Notes under the pieces: model-generated
What the model was told of the DNA's origin: nothing
Databases searched by the model: none
The model's input: only the letters and a program-made list of their open reading frames with translations
Assembly (NCBI GenBank): GCA_031292035.1
Contig: JARLHX010000134.1
Location: 1-46,712 of the forward strand
Reading direction: 5' to 3'
DNA length: 46,712 bases
From: Negativicutes bacterium
Lineage (GTDB): Bacteria; Bacillota_C; Negativicutes; Sporomusales_B; JARLHX01
Shown here: one piece after another, positions 33,370 to 42,538 of the stretch
Numbering within the stretch: position 1 is the first letter of the stretch
Layout: the number at the start of each line of letters is the position of its first letter
Made by a program: the position numbers and the translations under genes

Positions 33370-34509
33370 ATGTATTCTGCGCAGGCATGTGACAATAAAC
33401 TGGGGCGTTTTCTCCGGGAGGAAGAGTATCAGGATTATTTTACATCCGCTAAGTCCGGTATGCTGTTTTTGGATGCAGCTTTGCGGGTGAAAAATATCAA
33501 CCGGGAAACTGAAATCATTCTCGGTGTTGAGCGGGGGCAGTTGGTCGGCAAACGGGCGGAGTCAGCCTTTCAGTCTTTCGGGGACAAATTTTTGAAGATT
33601 TTCGCGATTGCCGAGTACGAGGATTTCTATACTGCCAATGTAAAAATCATGGTCAATGAACAGCCGGTTTTTCTTCATGTCGACGCTTTGAAGCTTCGTG
33701 ACGCCAGAGGAGAATTGAGCGGCGTTGTTGTCGTACTGCAGGATGTCTCGGCGGTGAAGGCCTCTATCAAGCAGATACAAACCACCGAGATGCTGATGTC
33801 TCTGGGGGAACTGGCTTCGGGCATCGCCGACCATGTGCGGACTCCTCTCAATAGCATCAATAGTTGTCTCAAGGTCATGGTCAATCGGGTGGAGGGCGAC
33901 GGTCACACGGCGCGGCGGGAGATTCTGGCGACGTTGCTGGATGAGGCGTCTTATATCAATAATGTCGTCAAAGAGCTTATTTTGTTTACCAAACTGTCGG
34001 TGGATAAACAGCCGGAAGTCAATGTAAACCGAGTTTTGGAAGAGGCCTTGTTGCTGACTTTTAAGCAACTGGGCGGCGAGCAGATTCTTATCGACAAACA
34101 CTTGACCGAAGGTTTGCCGACCATTACGGCTGATGCCAATCTTTTGAAGCAGGCCATGGTCAATATCATTCAAAATGCTGTCGAAGCGATGCCTGAGCAG
34201 GGATCAATCAATCTAAGAACATGGCCTCACGCTGAACTCAACATGATGGTGGTGGCGATTGCCGACAGTGGGCCCGGAATCTCGCCACAGATCATGCCGC
34301 GGATCTTTGAACCGTTTTATACCACCAAAACCGACCGTATCGGCCTAGGGCTATCTGTGTCCCAGCGGATCATCCACGAACACGGCGGTTTCATTGATAT
34401 CAGTGCCGATCCGGTCAACGGGACCAAGGTCCATATTTATCTGCCGGTGATCGATAACCGGTCGCAGCGTCTGCCGGTTACTCATCAACAACTGTTCAAT
34501 CTGCAATAG
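33370..34509 (+). CDS. PAS-domain sensor histidine kinase with unusual H-box
   Basis: A 379-residue cytoplasmic kinase without membrane segments. It has an N-terminal PAS domain (about 22-135, LFLDAALRVKNINRETEIILG, then VVVLQDVSAVK), a HisKA-type helix pair (about 140-205) and an HATPase domain (about 245-370). In the ATPase the N-box NIIQNAVEAM, G1 DSGPGI, F-box IFEPFYTTK and G2 GLGLSVSQ are all intact. The H-box reads LGELASGIADHVRTPLNSI where the family has GIAHEIRNPL, so Asp154 occupies the phosphate-acceptor position and His155 the next one. The layout resembles sporulation phosphorelay or NtrB-type kinases, and no response regulator is adjacent. ATG 33370 has GAGGGGGAG seven bases upstream. 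The promoter region carries Spo0A-like boxes. Confidence 0.9.
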   Translation: MYSAQACDNKLGRFLREEEYQDYFTSAKSGMLFLDAALRVKNINRETEIILGVERGQLVGKRAESAFQSFGDKFLKIFAIAEYEDFYTANVKIMVNEQPVFLHVDALKLRDARGELSGVVVVLQDVSAVKASIKQIQTTEMLMSLGELASGIADHVRTPLNSINSCLKVMVNRVEGDGHTARREILATLLDEASYINNVVKELILFTKLSVDKQPEVNVNRVLEEALLLTFKQLGGEQILIDKHLTEGLPTITADANLLKQAMVNIIQNAVEAMPEQGSINLRTWPHAELNMMVVAIADSGPGISPQIMPRIFEPFYTTKTDRIGLGLSVSQRIIHEHGGFIDISADPVNGTKVHIYLPVIDNRSQRLPVTHQQLFNLQ

Positions 34510-34528
34510 CCTCTGGGCTGACGAGGTT

Positions 34529-34568
34529 TGCCAATCCCTGTAAGGGTTGGGCGTTTGGCAGAATTTTT
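34529..34568 (+). terminator. Probable terminator after the kinase gene
   Basis: TGCCAA (34529-34534) pairs with TTGGCA (34555-34560), and an inner CCC/GGG stem is possible, followed by GAATTTTT. It is imperfect but well placed. Confidence 0.5.
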
Positions 34569-34627
34569 CTGGTATACCGTCAAGGGCATCCTTCATATAT
34601 GTTAGTGTAACTAATGTAGAAGAAGGG

Positions 34628-35857
34628 ATGCCCTTGTTTGTTTTTCGTTCCGCGGTGCTGGCAGCTTTACTGGTGAGCTTTGCTGTTATCCCCTGTCAGG
34701 CCAAGATCAGTCCGGCTCCGAGCTCGCCTGGCATCGTTATCAATCTTCCCAGCCGGACGCTGGATTTATTCTCCGGCAATGAGCTGATCAAGACCTATCC
34801 AGTCGCCATCGGTAAACCATCTACTCCGACTCCTCTGGGCAGTTTCGCGATTTTTGAAAAGGAGGTGGACCCTTGGTGGTATCCGCCCCGGACTGGCGAG
34901 GCCGTCCCTTCGGGGCCTGATAATCCCCTCGGTTACAGATGGATGGGGTTTGCTCCCCTCTATGGCATGCACGGCACCAATGCCCCTTGGGCAATCGGCC
35001 AGGCCGTATCAAATGGGTGTGTTCGCATGCATGAGGAGGACGCTGAGGAACTGTTTGAAGTGGTGCCCTATGGAACGCCGGTGCAGATCACGTACGAGCG
35101 GGTGAAGGTGAGTATCGATCATACGGGTCAAGCGTCGATCGGCATCTATCCTGATATTTACGGGTATCAGGCGGTGACCGTGGCGCAGGCGAAAAACAGG
35201 CTTGCCGCAAAGGGCCTGGATGGATATTTGAGCGATGCGGAAATCCTGCGACTCATTCAGGAAGAAGCCGACAAGCAAATCGTCTTTGCTCATCTCGGCA
35301 ACATCAGGGTGAATGGCAAACGGCTTGCCGACTGGGCCGTCACGGTGCAGAATGTTTTGTATATTCCGGTTTGGCCGGTGGCAGGCGCACTGAATGCCAG
35401 TATTGCCTGGGATGAACAAAATCAGCAGGTGCGGGGCGGGAAGCGCTCTGTACCAGGAACGGTCATGGGTGAGAGGGTTTTTGTCACGGCCCGCGACGCC
35501 CAGCTATTGTTCGGTGGTCAGCAAGTATGGCAGCCGGAAGATAATATTTTGGAAATCGATGTACTGGAGCTGTTTTTCAACGGCAAACCACTGGCGGCCG
35601 ATGTGCAGGTGGTGGACGGCGTGCTGGCCATTCCGCTGCTGCCGCTGGCCGAAGCCGTCGGCCAAAAGATCATCCGGTCTCCGGACGTATCCTACTGGCT
35701 GCATGGCAGTAAAGTACCGACCGCTTCGATTGCTGACGCCCCTTATATTCAAATCACCAAGATTTATGATGTTTTTCAGACCTATGTCTACTGGAATCAG
35801 CAGGCCCGGAGCATTGAACTGACCTATCCCTTCCAGGTGAAGGGCGGGAATGATTAG
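34628..35857 (+). CDS. Exported L,D-transpeptidase (YkuD) with copper-amine-oxidase-like C-terminal domain
   Basis: A protein of about 409 residues that cross-links peptidoglycan or modifies its peptides outside the membrane. It has an N-terminal signal peptide (LFVFRSAVLAALLVSFAVIPCQA) and a YkuD domain (about 36-160) opening GIVINLPSRTLDLFSGNELI. The active-site block is MHGTNAPWAIGQAVSNGCVRM, with catalytic Cys131. The C-terminal half (about 225-400, IRVNGKRLADWAVTVQNVLYIPV, then LFFNGKPLA and VDGVLAIPLLPLAEAVG) resembles copper amine oxidase N-terminal-like domains, which are common stalk or wall-binding modules in Firmicutes. ATG 34628 touches the purine-rich ribosome site; a TTG at 34634 is better spaced, and both keep the signal peptide. 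Confidence 0.93.
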   Translation: MPLFVFRSAVLAALLVSFAVIPCQAKISPAPSSPGIVINLPSRTLDLFSGNELIKTYPVAIGKPSTPTPLGSFAIFEKEVDPWWYPPRTGEAVPSGPDNPLGYRWMGFAPLYGMHGTNAPWAIGQAVSNGCVRMHEEDAEELFEVVPYGTPVQITYERVKVSIDHTGQASIGIYPDIYGYQAVTVAQAKNRLAAKGLDGYLSDAEILRLIQEEADKQIVFAHLGNIRVNGKRLADWAVTVQNVLYIPVWPVAGALNASIAWDEQNQQVRGGKRSVPGTVMGERVFVTARDAQLLFGGQQVWQPEDNILEIDVLELFFNGKPLAADVQVVDGVLAIPLLPLAEAVGQKIIRSPDVSYWLHGSKVPTASIADAPYIQITKIYDVFQTYVYWNQQARSIELTYPFQVKGGND

Positions 35858-35896
35858 CTGCTGGTGCCCCGGCAATCTGATTAAAATCGTAACCGC

Positions 35897-35932
35897 AACG
35901 GTCCTGCTTCGGCGGGGCCGTTTCTTTTTTTT
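35897..35932 (+). terminator. Terminator after the L,D-transpeptidase gene
   Basis: AACGGTCCTGC pairs with GCGGGGCCGTT (two G-T pairs) around the TTCG tetraloop, followed by TTCTTTTTTT. Confidence 0.92.
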
Positions 35933-36081
35933 ATGAAAATAGGTAGGGGAGATGCGAAATCGTTGTCAGAATAAAGAATTAAAGGAAGGATTTCAGTGGT
36001 AAATCGCTGAATGTATTTATGTTACGGGTTGACTACGGGCTTCCTGCCGTATCCGCCACATTGGTTGGGGAGTAAATTGCA

Positions 36082-39000
36082 GTGAATATCGGCAACCGTC
36101 TATTCTTTTGGATCAGTATCAGCCTTATCGTCACCGGCGCTTGCCTGGTGTATTTGATTGTACCGTTTGTCCAACAGGCGGTATACGAGAAGACCGCAGT
36201 TGCCATGGCGTCCGAAACCGAAAAAGCGGCCGACAAAATGGATTGCTGGTTCTCCGAACGGGGGCAGATTCTGCGGAGCATAGCCGCCCAGGTCGAAGTC
36301 GACGGACTCGAGGTGGATAATCCCAGACTTCCAGGGTATCTGGAGGGAATGGCCGCCCGTTTCAGCGATAAATTCGATTATCTTTATATCGGCTTTGCCA
36401 ACAAGGTTCATGTTACCACCCGGACGACCAAACCTCTGGCTGGTTTTGATCCTACCAGCAGACTGTGGTATCAAGACGCCATGCTGCGCAACACGGTTGT
36501 GGTGACTGAACCATATCCTGATGTCCAGACCGGAAAGTTTTCCCTGACGGTGGCCTATCCTGTCCAGACCGCCGTTCCGGGGGTGATCGGCAGTGACCTC
36601 TATTTGAGTGTGCTGGAAGGGCTGACCAGGGAGGCGCTATTTCATCCGCAGGCCGAGGTGATCTTGATTTCCAGGGCGGGCATTATTCTTTATTCGACTG
36701 ACAGTGGTCTTGGTTCGCCGGGGGAGAGCATCGCGGCTACGCACAGTGGGCTGTATTACCCGAGTTATTCCCGATTCCTGACCGGTGAGGGGAAGGCGTT
36801 TGAGTTTGAACGGGAAAGTATTTCCTATCATATCCAGTTTTCAAGGGTGCTTACGTCAGGCTGGACAGTAGCGGTTGTCTTGCCGGATTCGGCATTTAGC
36901 GCGGAAGCGAAAAAGGTCCTCAACTATCTGACTGTCATCTTGCTGTTTGGTGCCACGGTGATTTTTTTGATTATCTATTTTACTATTTATCAGATTACCC
37001 TGCCCCTCCAATGGATCAGTGAAACCGCCCAGAAACTCGGTGACGGCAGGTTGACCGAGTCGTTTCCCCGGGCCGGGGCCAAGGAGGTCGTCGATCTGGC
37101 CCAAAGCCTGGATAAGATGAGGCGAAACCTGTTGTTCACTATGGAGGAAAAGGATAATCTGCTGGAAGAAACCCAGGCTCAGAACACCGAGATCGAGGCT
37201 CTCTACGAGCAGATGAAGCAATTGGTCCAAGAACTGCGGGCGATTGTGGACAACGCCGTGGATGTTATTTATATCCGCGATGCCAGCGGCAAATATCTCT
37301 TAACCAACCACGCCGCCAAGAAGCTGCTGGGCAAGGCGGACCGCACCGGTGCCGGCCCGGCTAATTCGCAGGTGATGGACAAGCTCACCGAGAAAGATGG
37401 TGAGGTTTTGGCCGGGAATACGGTCAAGATGGAAGTGTCGGTTCCGGTCAAAGGGGAAACCCATACTTATGATATCATCAAGGTTCCTTTGCGAAGTGAA
37501 ACCGGCGTAGTTTCAGCCGTTTGCGTCATCGCTCGCGATATTACCGAACGCAAGATGACGGAGAAACTCCAGACGGCCTTGTACCAAATTTCAGAAACCG
37601 CCAGTCTGGCTGACAACCTGGAAGAATTGTATCGGTCGGTACACGCTATTATCAATGATTTGATCCTGGCCAAGAATTTTATGATCGCCACCTATGACGA
37701 GAAAAACGGGATGCTGCTCTTCTCCTACCGGGTGAACGAGTTGGAAGAAACCGCTACGAAGAGACATCTCCGCAAGGGTCTGGCTGAATATGTCATCCGC
37801 ACCGGCAAACCCTTGTTGGTTACGCCGGAAAGTCGGGCCAGGCTGGAAGCCAAAGGCGAGATTATACCTCCCGAGCGGCCCAGTACCGACTGGTTGGGCG
37901 TCCCCCTAAAAAGTGTGAACAACAAAGTGTTTGGGGTTATGTCGGTATGGAGCTACACCGAACAGGTCCGCTACACCAAGAAGGACCAGAACATTTTATC
38001 CTTTGTATCAAACCAGGTGGCAATGGCCATCGAGCGCAAGCAGGCTGAGGAAACTTCGCGTTATCTGGGGATGCACGACGCCCTGACCGGGCTTTACAAT
38101 CGGGCCTATTTCGAGGAGGAACTGAATCGTTTTAACGATGACCGTTATCTCCCTACCACCATCGTGATGTGTGATATTGATGGTTTGAAGCTGCTTAACG
38201 ACACGTTTGGGCACGCGCTGGGCGATCAACTGCTGATTGCGACTGCCAGGCTCATCCGGCGGGTCATCCGTCATGGCGACGTGGCAGCAAGGATCGGCGG
38301 CGACGAATTTGCCATTTTGCTGCCCGGGACAGGCGAAACGGTCGCATATACCCTCGCCAACCGGCTGCGGACCCAGATCGAAAAGTACAACCAAAAAGCC
38401 TTCGGGGTTCCCCTCAGCGTTTCATTCGGTTATGCCATTCGTTTGGACCGTGAGACTTCGATGCAGGATTTGCTGCGGGACGCGGACAATCATATGTACC
38501 GGGAAAAGCTGCATCACTCGCAGAGTGTCCGCAGCGCCATTGTCCAGACGGTGATGAAGCTACTGGAGGAACGTGACTTTGTCACCGAGGAGCATGCCGA
38601 CAGGCTGCAGGATCTGACCTCCAGGCTGGCGCAGCAGCTGAAACTCTCGGAACCAAGAATCGCGGAAATCCGGCTTTTGGCCAGATTCCACGACATCGGC
38701 AAGGTTGGTATTCCCGATCATATTCTGCTGAAACCAGGGCCGCTGACACCTGAAGAAAGAAAAGAGATGCGGCGGCACTGCGAGATAGGCTATCGCATCG
38801 CCCAATCGTCGGCTGATCTCATGCCGATCGCCGATTGGATACTGAAACACCAGGAGTGGTGGAACGGCGACGGGTATCCGCTGGGGCTTAAAGGGGAGGA
38901 CATTCCGTTGGAATGCCGCATTTTGGCGGTGGCTGATGCCTACGATGCCATGACCAGCGACCGGCCTTACCGTGCGGCCATGAGTCACGAGGCGGCTGTC

Positions 39001-39084
39001 GCCGAACTGGTGCGCTGCGCCGGGAGCCAATTCGATCCTGATCTGATTGAAGCATTTATCGCCTCCCTGAAAGAAGCTGACTGA
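36082..39084 (+). CDS. Membrane Cache-HAMP-PAS-GAF-GGDEF-HD-GYP c-di-GMP enzyme
   Basis: A 1000-residue signalling protein that contains both makers and breakers of cyclic di-GMP. Order: membrane segment 1 (about 7-29), extracytoplasmic dCache sensor (about 36-280), membrane segment 2 (about 284-309), HAMP, a short coiled coil, PAS (about 393-500), GAF (about 515-660), GGDEF and HD-GYP. The GGDEF motif (739-743, ARIGGDEFAILL) is intact and is preceded by RHGD five residues earlier, a possible inhibitory RxxD site. The HD-GYP part has HDIGKVGIPD (His870, Asp871), HCEIGYRIA, HQEWWNGDGYP (GYP 931-933) and DAYDAMTSDRPYR. GTG start with GGGGAG nine bases upstream. No c-di-GMP riboswitch was recognised in the leader. 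Single-gene unit. Confidence 0.95.
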   Translation: MNIGNRLFFWISISLIVTGACLVYLIVPFVQQAVYEKTAVAMASETEKAADKMDCWFSERGQILRSIAAQVEVDGLEVDNPRLPGYLEGMAARFSDKFDYLYIGFANKVHVTTRTTKPLAGFDPTSRLWYQDAMLRNTVVVTEPYPDVQTGKFSLTVAYPVQTAVPGVIGSDLYLSVLEGLTREALFHPQAEVILISRAGIILYSTDSGLGSPGESIAATHSGLYYPSYSRFLTGEGKAFEFERESISYHIQFSRVLTSGWTVAVVLPDSAFSAEAKKVLNYLTVILLFGATVIFLIIYFTIYQITLPLQWISETAQKLGDGRLTESFPRAGAKEVVDLAQSLDKMRRNLLFTMEEKDNLLEETQAQNTEIEALYEQMKQLVQELRAIVDNAVDVIYIRDASGKYLLTNHAAKKLLGKADRTGAGPANSQVMDKLTEKDGEVLAGNTVKMEVSVPVKGETHTYDIIKVPLRSETGVVSAVCVIARDITERKMTEKLQTALYQISETASLADNLEELYRSVHAIINDLILAKNFMIATYDEKNGMLLFSYRVNELEETATKRHLRKGLAEYVIRTGKPLLVTPESRARLEAKGEIIPPERPSTDWLGVPLKSVNNKVFGVMSVWSYTEQVRYTKKDQNILSFVSNQVAMAIERKQAEETSRYLGMHDALTGLYNRAYFEEELNRFNDDRYLPTTIVMCDIDGLKLLNDTFGHALGDQLLIATARLIRRVIRHGDVAARIGGDEFAILLPGTGETVAYTLANRLRTQIEKYNQKAFGVPLSVSFGYAIRLDRETSMQDLLRDADNHMYREKLHHSQSVRSAIVQTVMKLLEERDFVTEEHADRLQDLTSRLAQQLKLSEPRIAEIRLLARFHDIGKVGIPDHILLKPGPLTPEERKEMRRHCEIGYRIAQSSADLMPIADWILKHQEWWNGDGYPLGLKGEDIPLECRILAVADAYDAMTSDRPYRAAMSHEAAVAELVRCAGSQFDPDLIEAFIASLKEAD

Positions 39085-39156
39085 TGCCTTATCCAGGCAA
39101 CCGGAGAATCGCGTTGCTATGACAATCTATTTCATCGCTGAAAGGATGTGAATACT

Positions 39157-39432
39157 GTGCCACGCCAGCTATTCAATATTTTGGTCGAGTACCCTCACAA
39201 TAAGGAAGTTACTATCGTCGAAGTGAAAACACATCTTGAACAGGTTCTCAAAACGAAGGTTGATAAGTTCATCGGCTTTACCAGTTCGTCTCATGAGCGC
39301 TACCTGTCAGGGCCGGCCATCCGGGGGCACTTGATCATCGAGCATGCTCAAGCGATGGATGCCGAAACACTGCTTGGTCATCTGGTCGGCTCCAACGGAC
39401 TGCTTGCCATCCATCAAATAAAAAAATTATAG
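39157..39432 (+). CDS. Small unknown protein (91 residues)
   Basis: A 91-residue soluble protein starting MPRQLFNILVEYPHNKEVT and ending LLAIHQIKKL, with no signal peptide or membrane segment. GTG 39157 has AGGA ten bases upstream; the GTG at 39148 is too close to it. The strand and helix pattern (ILVEYP, TIVEVKTHLEQVL, GHLIIEHAQ, AETLLGHLVG, LAIHQIKK) suggests a small alpha/beta fold. The second half resembles the 88-residue protein at 24099-24365. It follows the c-di-GMP enzyme by 72 bases and might be read from the same transcript. Function unknown. Confidence 0.72.
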   Translation: MPRQLFNILVEYPHNKEVTIVEVKTHLEQVLKTKVDKFIGFTSSSHERYLSGPAIRGHLIIEHAQAMDAETLLGHLVGSNGLLAIHQIKKL

Positions 39433-39488
39433 TTGATTCTCCCTGTAATTCCGGCAGTTTAGGGTTCTTCCTAAGTAGCCAAAAGAAA

Positions 39489-39523
39489 AAGGCGGAAAAC
39501 ATTTTGTTTCCGCCTTGCTTTTT
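39489..39523. terminator. Bidirectional terminator between two small genes
   Basis: AAGGCGGAAA and TTTCCGCCTT form a perfect ten-base stem around an eight-base loop, with A residues before and GCTTTTT after. It lies between convergent genes. Confidence 0.9.
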
Positions 39524-39713
39524 ATATTTTGCAGTCGACCTTTTCCGGGGTGATGGAACACGGTAAGTTGCCTTCGGGTTCTGGACGGCGGCGTACTTTA
39601 GCCCCTTTAGAGCCCTGCGGCAGCCGTGGCTCGGCCCCGAACGGCCGGATGGACACGATATTGATGCTACGGATGGGTTGAACTGGCGGGATTTTTTCGT
39701 CGTTATCAGCCAT
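39522..39713 (-). CDS. Small Pro/Arg-rich protein (63 residues), unknown
   Basis: A 63-residue protein starting MADNDEKIPPVQPIRSINIV, with a basic middle (SKGAKVRRRPEPEG) and an end containing two cysteines (PCSITPEKVDCKI). ATG 39713 is preceded by AGGTG, about six bases away, which favours it over an upstream ATG at 39770. It has no signal peptide or membrane segment and probably little fixed structure. In size and Pro/Lys/Arg content it resembles the micro-genes at 23730 and 25639-26084 but lacks their PKP tail. Minus strand, converging on the gene at 39157. I see no clear feature in the 190 bases between it and polA. Confidence 0.6.
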   Translation of the reverse strand: MADNDEKIPPVQPIRSINIVSIRPFGAEPRLPQGSKGAKVRRRPEPEGNLPCSITPEKVDCKI

Positions 39714-39903
39714 GGGCTTCACCTGCCTGTCATTTTTTCCTCGCAGTATTCTATTCGCCGGAGCTGGCATTGACTCCTACCGGGGAGAGCGGGCTTTTTG
39801 AACGCATAACCTGGAAGATGAATTATAAAACTAGAAAGGGATTTTGGTTTTGCTAGCCAATTATATAACAGTTATAGGTAAATGGTGCTAAGGTGGTGTT
39901 GGC

Positions 39904-42525
39904 ATGTCCCGCAAGTTTGTAATCATCGACGGCAGTAGTCTGGTGCATCGCGCCTTTTACGCACTGCCACTCCTGACCACGGCGGCCGGCCAGTACACCA
40001 ACGCCGTATACGGTTTCGCGACCATGCTGGTCAAACTGCTGGCGGACGTCAAGCCTGATGCTCTGGCTGTGGCTTTCGACAAAAGCCGGGTGACTTTCCG
40101 CAACGAAATGTATGCTGAATACAAGGGCCACCGCAAAGCGACCCCGCACGAGCTGGCAGAGCAGTTTCCGCTTGTGCGCGAGCTGGTGCGGGCCTTTGGC
40201 GTCGCCATGCTGGAAGAGGACGGGTTTGAGGCTGATGATATCATCGGCAGCCTGGCCTGTCAGGCGGAGCAAAAGGGCTATGAAGTGATCATTGTCACCG
40301 GCGACCGCGACGCGCTGCAGTTGATCAATTCTTCGATTCATGTTCTTCTGACCCGCAAGGGCATTTCTGAGATGGATTTGTTCGATGAGGCGGCGTTGGC
40401 AGCAAAATACGGGGTGACTCCCCGGCAGATTATCGATCTTAAGGGACTGATGGGCGACGCGTCGGATAATATTCCCGGTGTGCCCGGGGTGGGTGAGAAG
40501 ACGGCCGCCAAACTGATCGCCGAATTTGGCTCGGTGGAAAATCTGCTGGCCAATCTTGACAAGGTGACCGGCAAAAAGCTGCAGGAAAATCTCCGGGAAA
40601 ATAGCGAGCTGGCGGTTTTATCGAAAAAACTGGCTACCATCGACTGCCATATGACGCTGGATTTTATTGAGGAAGAATTTTGCCTGCGCCCTGATAACGC
40701 CAGGCTGCGGGATTTATTTACCCAGTTTGAATTCAAAAGTCTGCTAGCCAGACTGGACGTCATTTTTCCTGGACAAGAGGCCAGTGCCCCTAAGGCCATT
40801 GCTTTGCCCCAGGCCCGTGTTCTGGCGACCGGGGCGGAAATTGCAGCCTGTGTCGACCAGATCCGCCGTGCAGGCCGCTTGGAATGCATCGCCGTTACCG
40901 TCGGTCAGGTGCCTGCGGTGGAGTGGAAGGGGCTGGCGGCAAAGCTGGAGAGCGGCGCTGCCTATATAGCGGCTGAAACTGATGGCTGGCAGGATATTCT
41001 GGCGCTGCTGGCCGACTCGGCTATTTTGAAGATCACTTATGACGCTAAGACGCTGGCCAGTGCCTGTCTGGCGGCAAATACCCCGCTGAATGGTCTCAGC
41101 TTTGATGTTCTGCTGGCGGCCTACCTGCTCGACCCCACGGCTGCCGCCTATCCGCTGGAACAACTGGCGGAAAAATACCTTGGCCAGGCGGCTCCGACCC
41201 AGGAGAAAGGCGCAGTGCGCGGCCCTGATTTTGCTGCCTGGGCGGCTACTGCCGTTAGCCAGTTGCACCCGGTGCTGGCTGATAAAATGGCTGCGGCCGG
41301 GCTGGCGGCACTTTATGAGGAAATCGAGTTGCCGCTGGTACAGGTGCTGGCGGTGATGGAACATACCGGGATCAAGGTGGATGCCGGCCGTCTCGGGGTG
41401 ATGTCTGAGGAGATCGCCCGCAAGGTCGAAGCCCTGCTGGTGGAAATTTATGCACTGGCCGGGGAGGAGTTCAACGTCAATTCTACCAAGCAGCTTGGTG
41501 TTATCTTGTTTGAAAAGCTCAAGCTGCCGGTACAGAAAAAGACGAAAACGGGCTATTCTACCGACGCTGAGGTACTGGAAAAACTGGCAGGTGAGCACCC
41601 GCTGATTGATAAGCTGCTGGAATACCGCATGCTGACCAAGCTCAAGTCGACCTATCTGGACGGGATGGTCGGTCTGATCAGCCCGGTGAGCGGCCGTTTG
41701 CACACCACCTTCAACCAGACGGTGACTGCCACTGGCCGGTTGTCGAGCTCCGAACCCAACTTGCAGAATATTCCGGTTCGCAGCGAGATCGGCCGCAAGA
41801 TTCGCGAACTCTTCGTGCCGGATGAGGGCTATACGGCTTTATTGTCTGCCGACTATTCCCAGATCGAGCTTCGGGTGCTGGCCCATATGTCCGGCGACGC
41901 CGGCATGATTGAAGCTTTTCGCCACAACAAGGACATTCACACCGCTACCGCCGCCGAAGTATTCGGTGTGCCGGAAAGCGAGGTGACGTCCCAGCTTCGG
42001 TCCCGGGCCAAGGCGGTGAATTTCGGGATTGTTTACGGGATCAGTGACTACGGCTTGTCCCGCGACATCGGCGTCAACCGCAAAGAGGCCGGACTTTATA
42101 TTGAAAGCTATTTCGCCCGCTACCCGGGGGTGAAAAACTATATCGACCGGATGGTGGCCGATGCCCGCGATAAAGGCTATGTGACCACCTTGTTCGGCCG
42201 GCGACGTTATCTGCCGGAGATCCAAAGCAGCAATTTCAACCTGCGGTCCTTTGCCGAACGAACAGCTATGAATACCCCGATTCAGGGAACGGCAGCCGAT
42301 ATCATTAAGAAAGCCATGGTTGAGGTTTCTTGCCGGCTACTGGAGCTGGGGCTGAAGAGCCGCGTCCTGCTCCAGGTCCATGATGAATTGGTGCTGGAGG
42401 TAACGGCTGACGAAGAGGCCAAGGTGGGCGCTATCGTCTGTGAGGCCATGGAAGGGGCGGTCAGTCTGGCGGTGCCGCTGACCACCGACGTCAAGAGCGG
42501 GAAAAATTGGGCTGAGGCCAAATAA
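39904..42525 (+). CDS. polA: DNA polymerase I
   Basis: An 873-residue repair and Okazaki-fragment polymerase. The N-terminal 5'-3' exonuclease (about 1-290) begins FVIIDGSSLVHRAFYALP and includes FEADDIIGSLA, IVTGDRDALQLI and GVPGVGEKTAAKLI. The middle domain (about 300-470) has the 3'-5' exonuclease fold but lacks the DxE metal pair, so proofreading is probably absent, as in Bacillus-type enzymes. The polymerase domain has motif A LLSADYSQIELRVLAH, motif B RSRAKAVNFGIVYG and motif C VLLQVHDELVLEV. ATG 39904 has AAGGTGG seven bases upstream. It leads a tight repair and metabolism cluster; mutM follows after 13 bases. Confidence 0.97.
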   Translation: MSRKFVIIDGSSLVHRAFYALPLLTTAAGQYTNAVYGFATMLVKLLADVKPDALAVAFDKSRVTFRNEMYAEYKGHRKATPHELAEQFPLVRELVRAFGVAMLEEDGFEADDIIGSLACQAEQKGYEVIIVTGDRDALQLINSSIHVLLTRKGISEMDLFDEAALAAKYGVTPRQIIDLKGLMGDASDNIPGVPGVGEKTAAKLIAEFGSVENLLANLDKVTGKKLQENLRENSELAVLSKKLATIDCHMTLDFIEEEFCLRPDNARLRDLFTQFEFKSLLARLDVIFPGQEASAPKAIALPQARVLATGAEIAACVDQIRRAGRLECIAVTVGQVPAVEWKGLAAKLESGAAYIAAETDGWQDILALLADSAILKITYDAKTLASACLAANTPLNGLSFDVLLAAYLLDPTAAAYPLEQLAEKYLGQAAPTQEKGAVRGPDFAAWAATAVSQLHPVLADKMAAAGLAALYEEIELPLVQVLAVMEHTGIKVDAGRLGVMSEEIARKVEALLVEIYALAGEEFNVNSTKQLGVILFEKLKLPVQKKTKTGYSTDAEVLEKLAGEHPLIDKLLEYRMLTKLKSTYLDGMVGLISPVSGRLHTTFNQTVTATGRLSSSEPNLQNIPVRSEIGRKIRELFVPDEGYTALLSADYSQIELRVLAHMSGDAGMIEAFRHNKDIHTATAAEVFGVPESEVTSQLRSRAKAVNFGIVYGISDYGLSRDIGVNRKEAGLYIESYFARYPGVKNYIDRMVADARDKGYVTTLFGRRRYLPEIQSSNFNLRSFAERTAMNTPIQGTAADIIKKAMVEVSCRLLELGLKSRVLLQVHDELVLEVTADEEAKVGAIVCEAMEGAVSLAVPLTTDVKSGKNWAEAK

Positions 42526-42538
42526 CGGAGGACTGCAG

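Noticed and set aside
35933..36081. c-di-GMP riboswitch before the GGDEF-HD-GYP gene
   Set aside because: The leader is only about 150 bases and shows none of the conserved c-di-GMP-I or -II core sequences.
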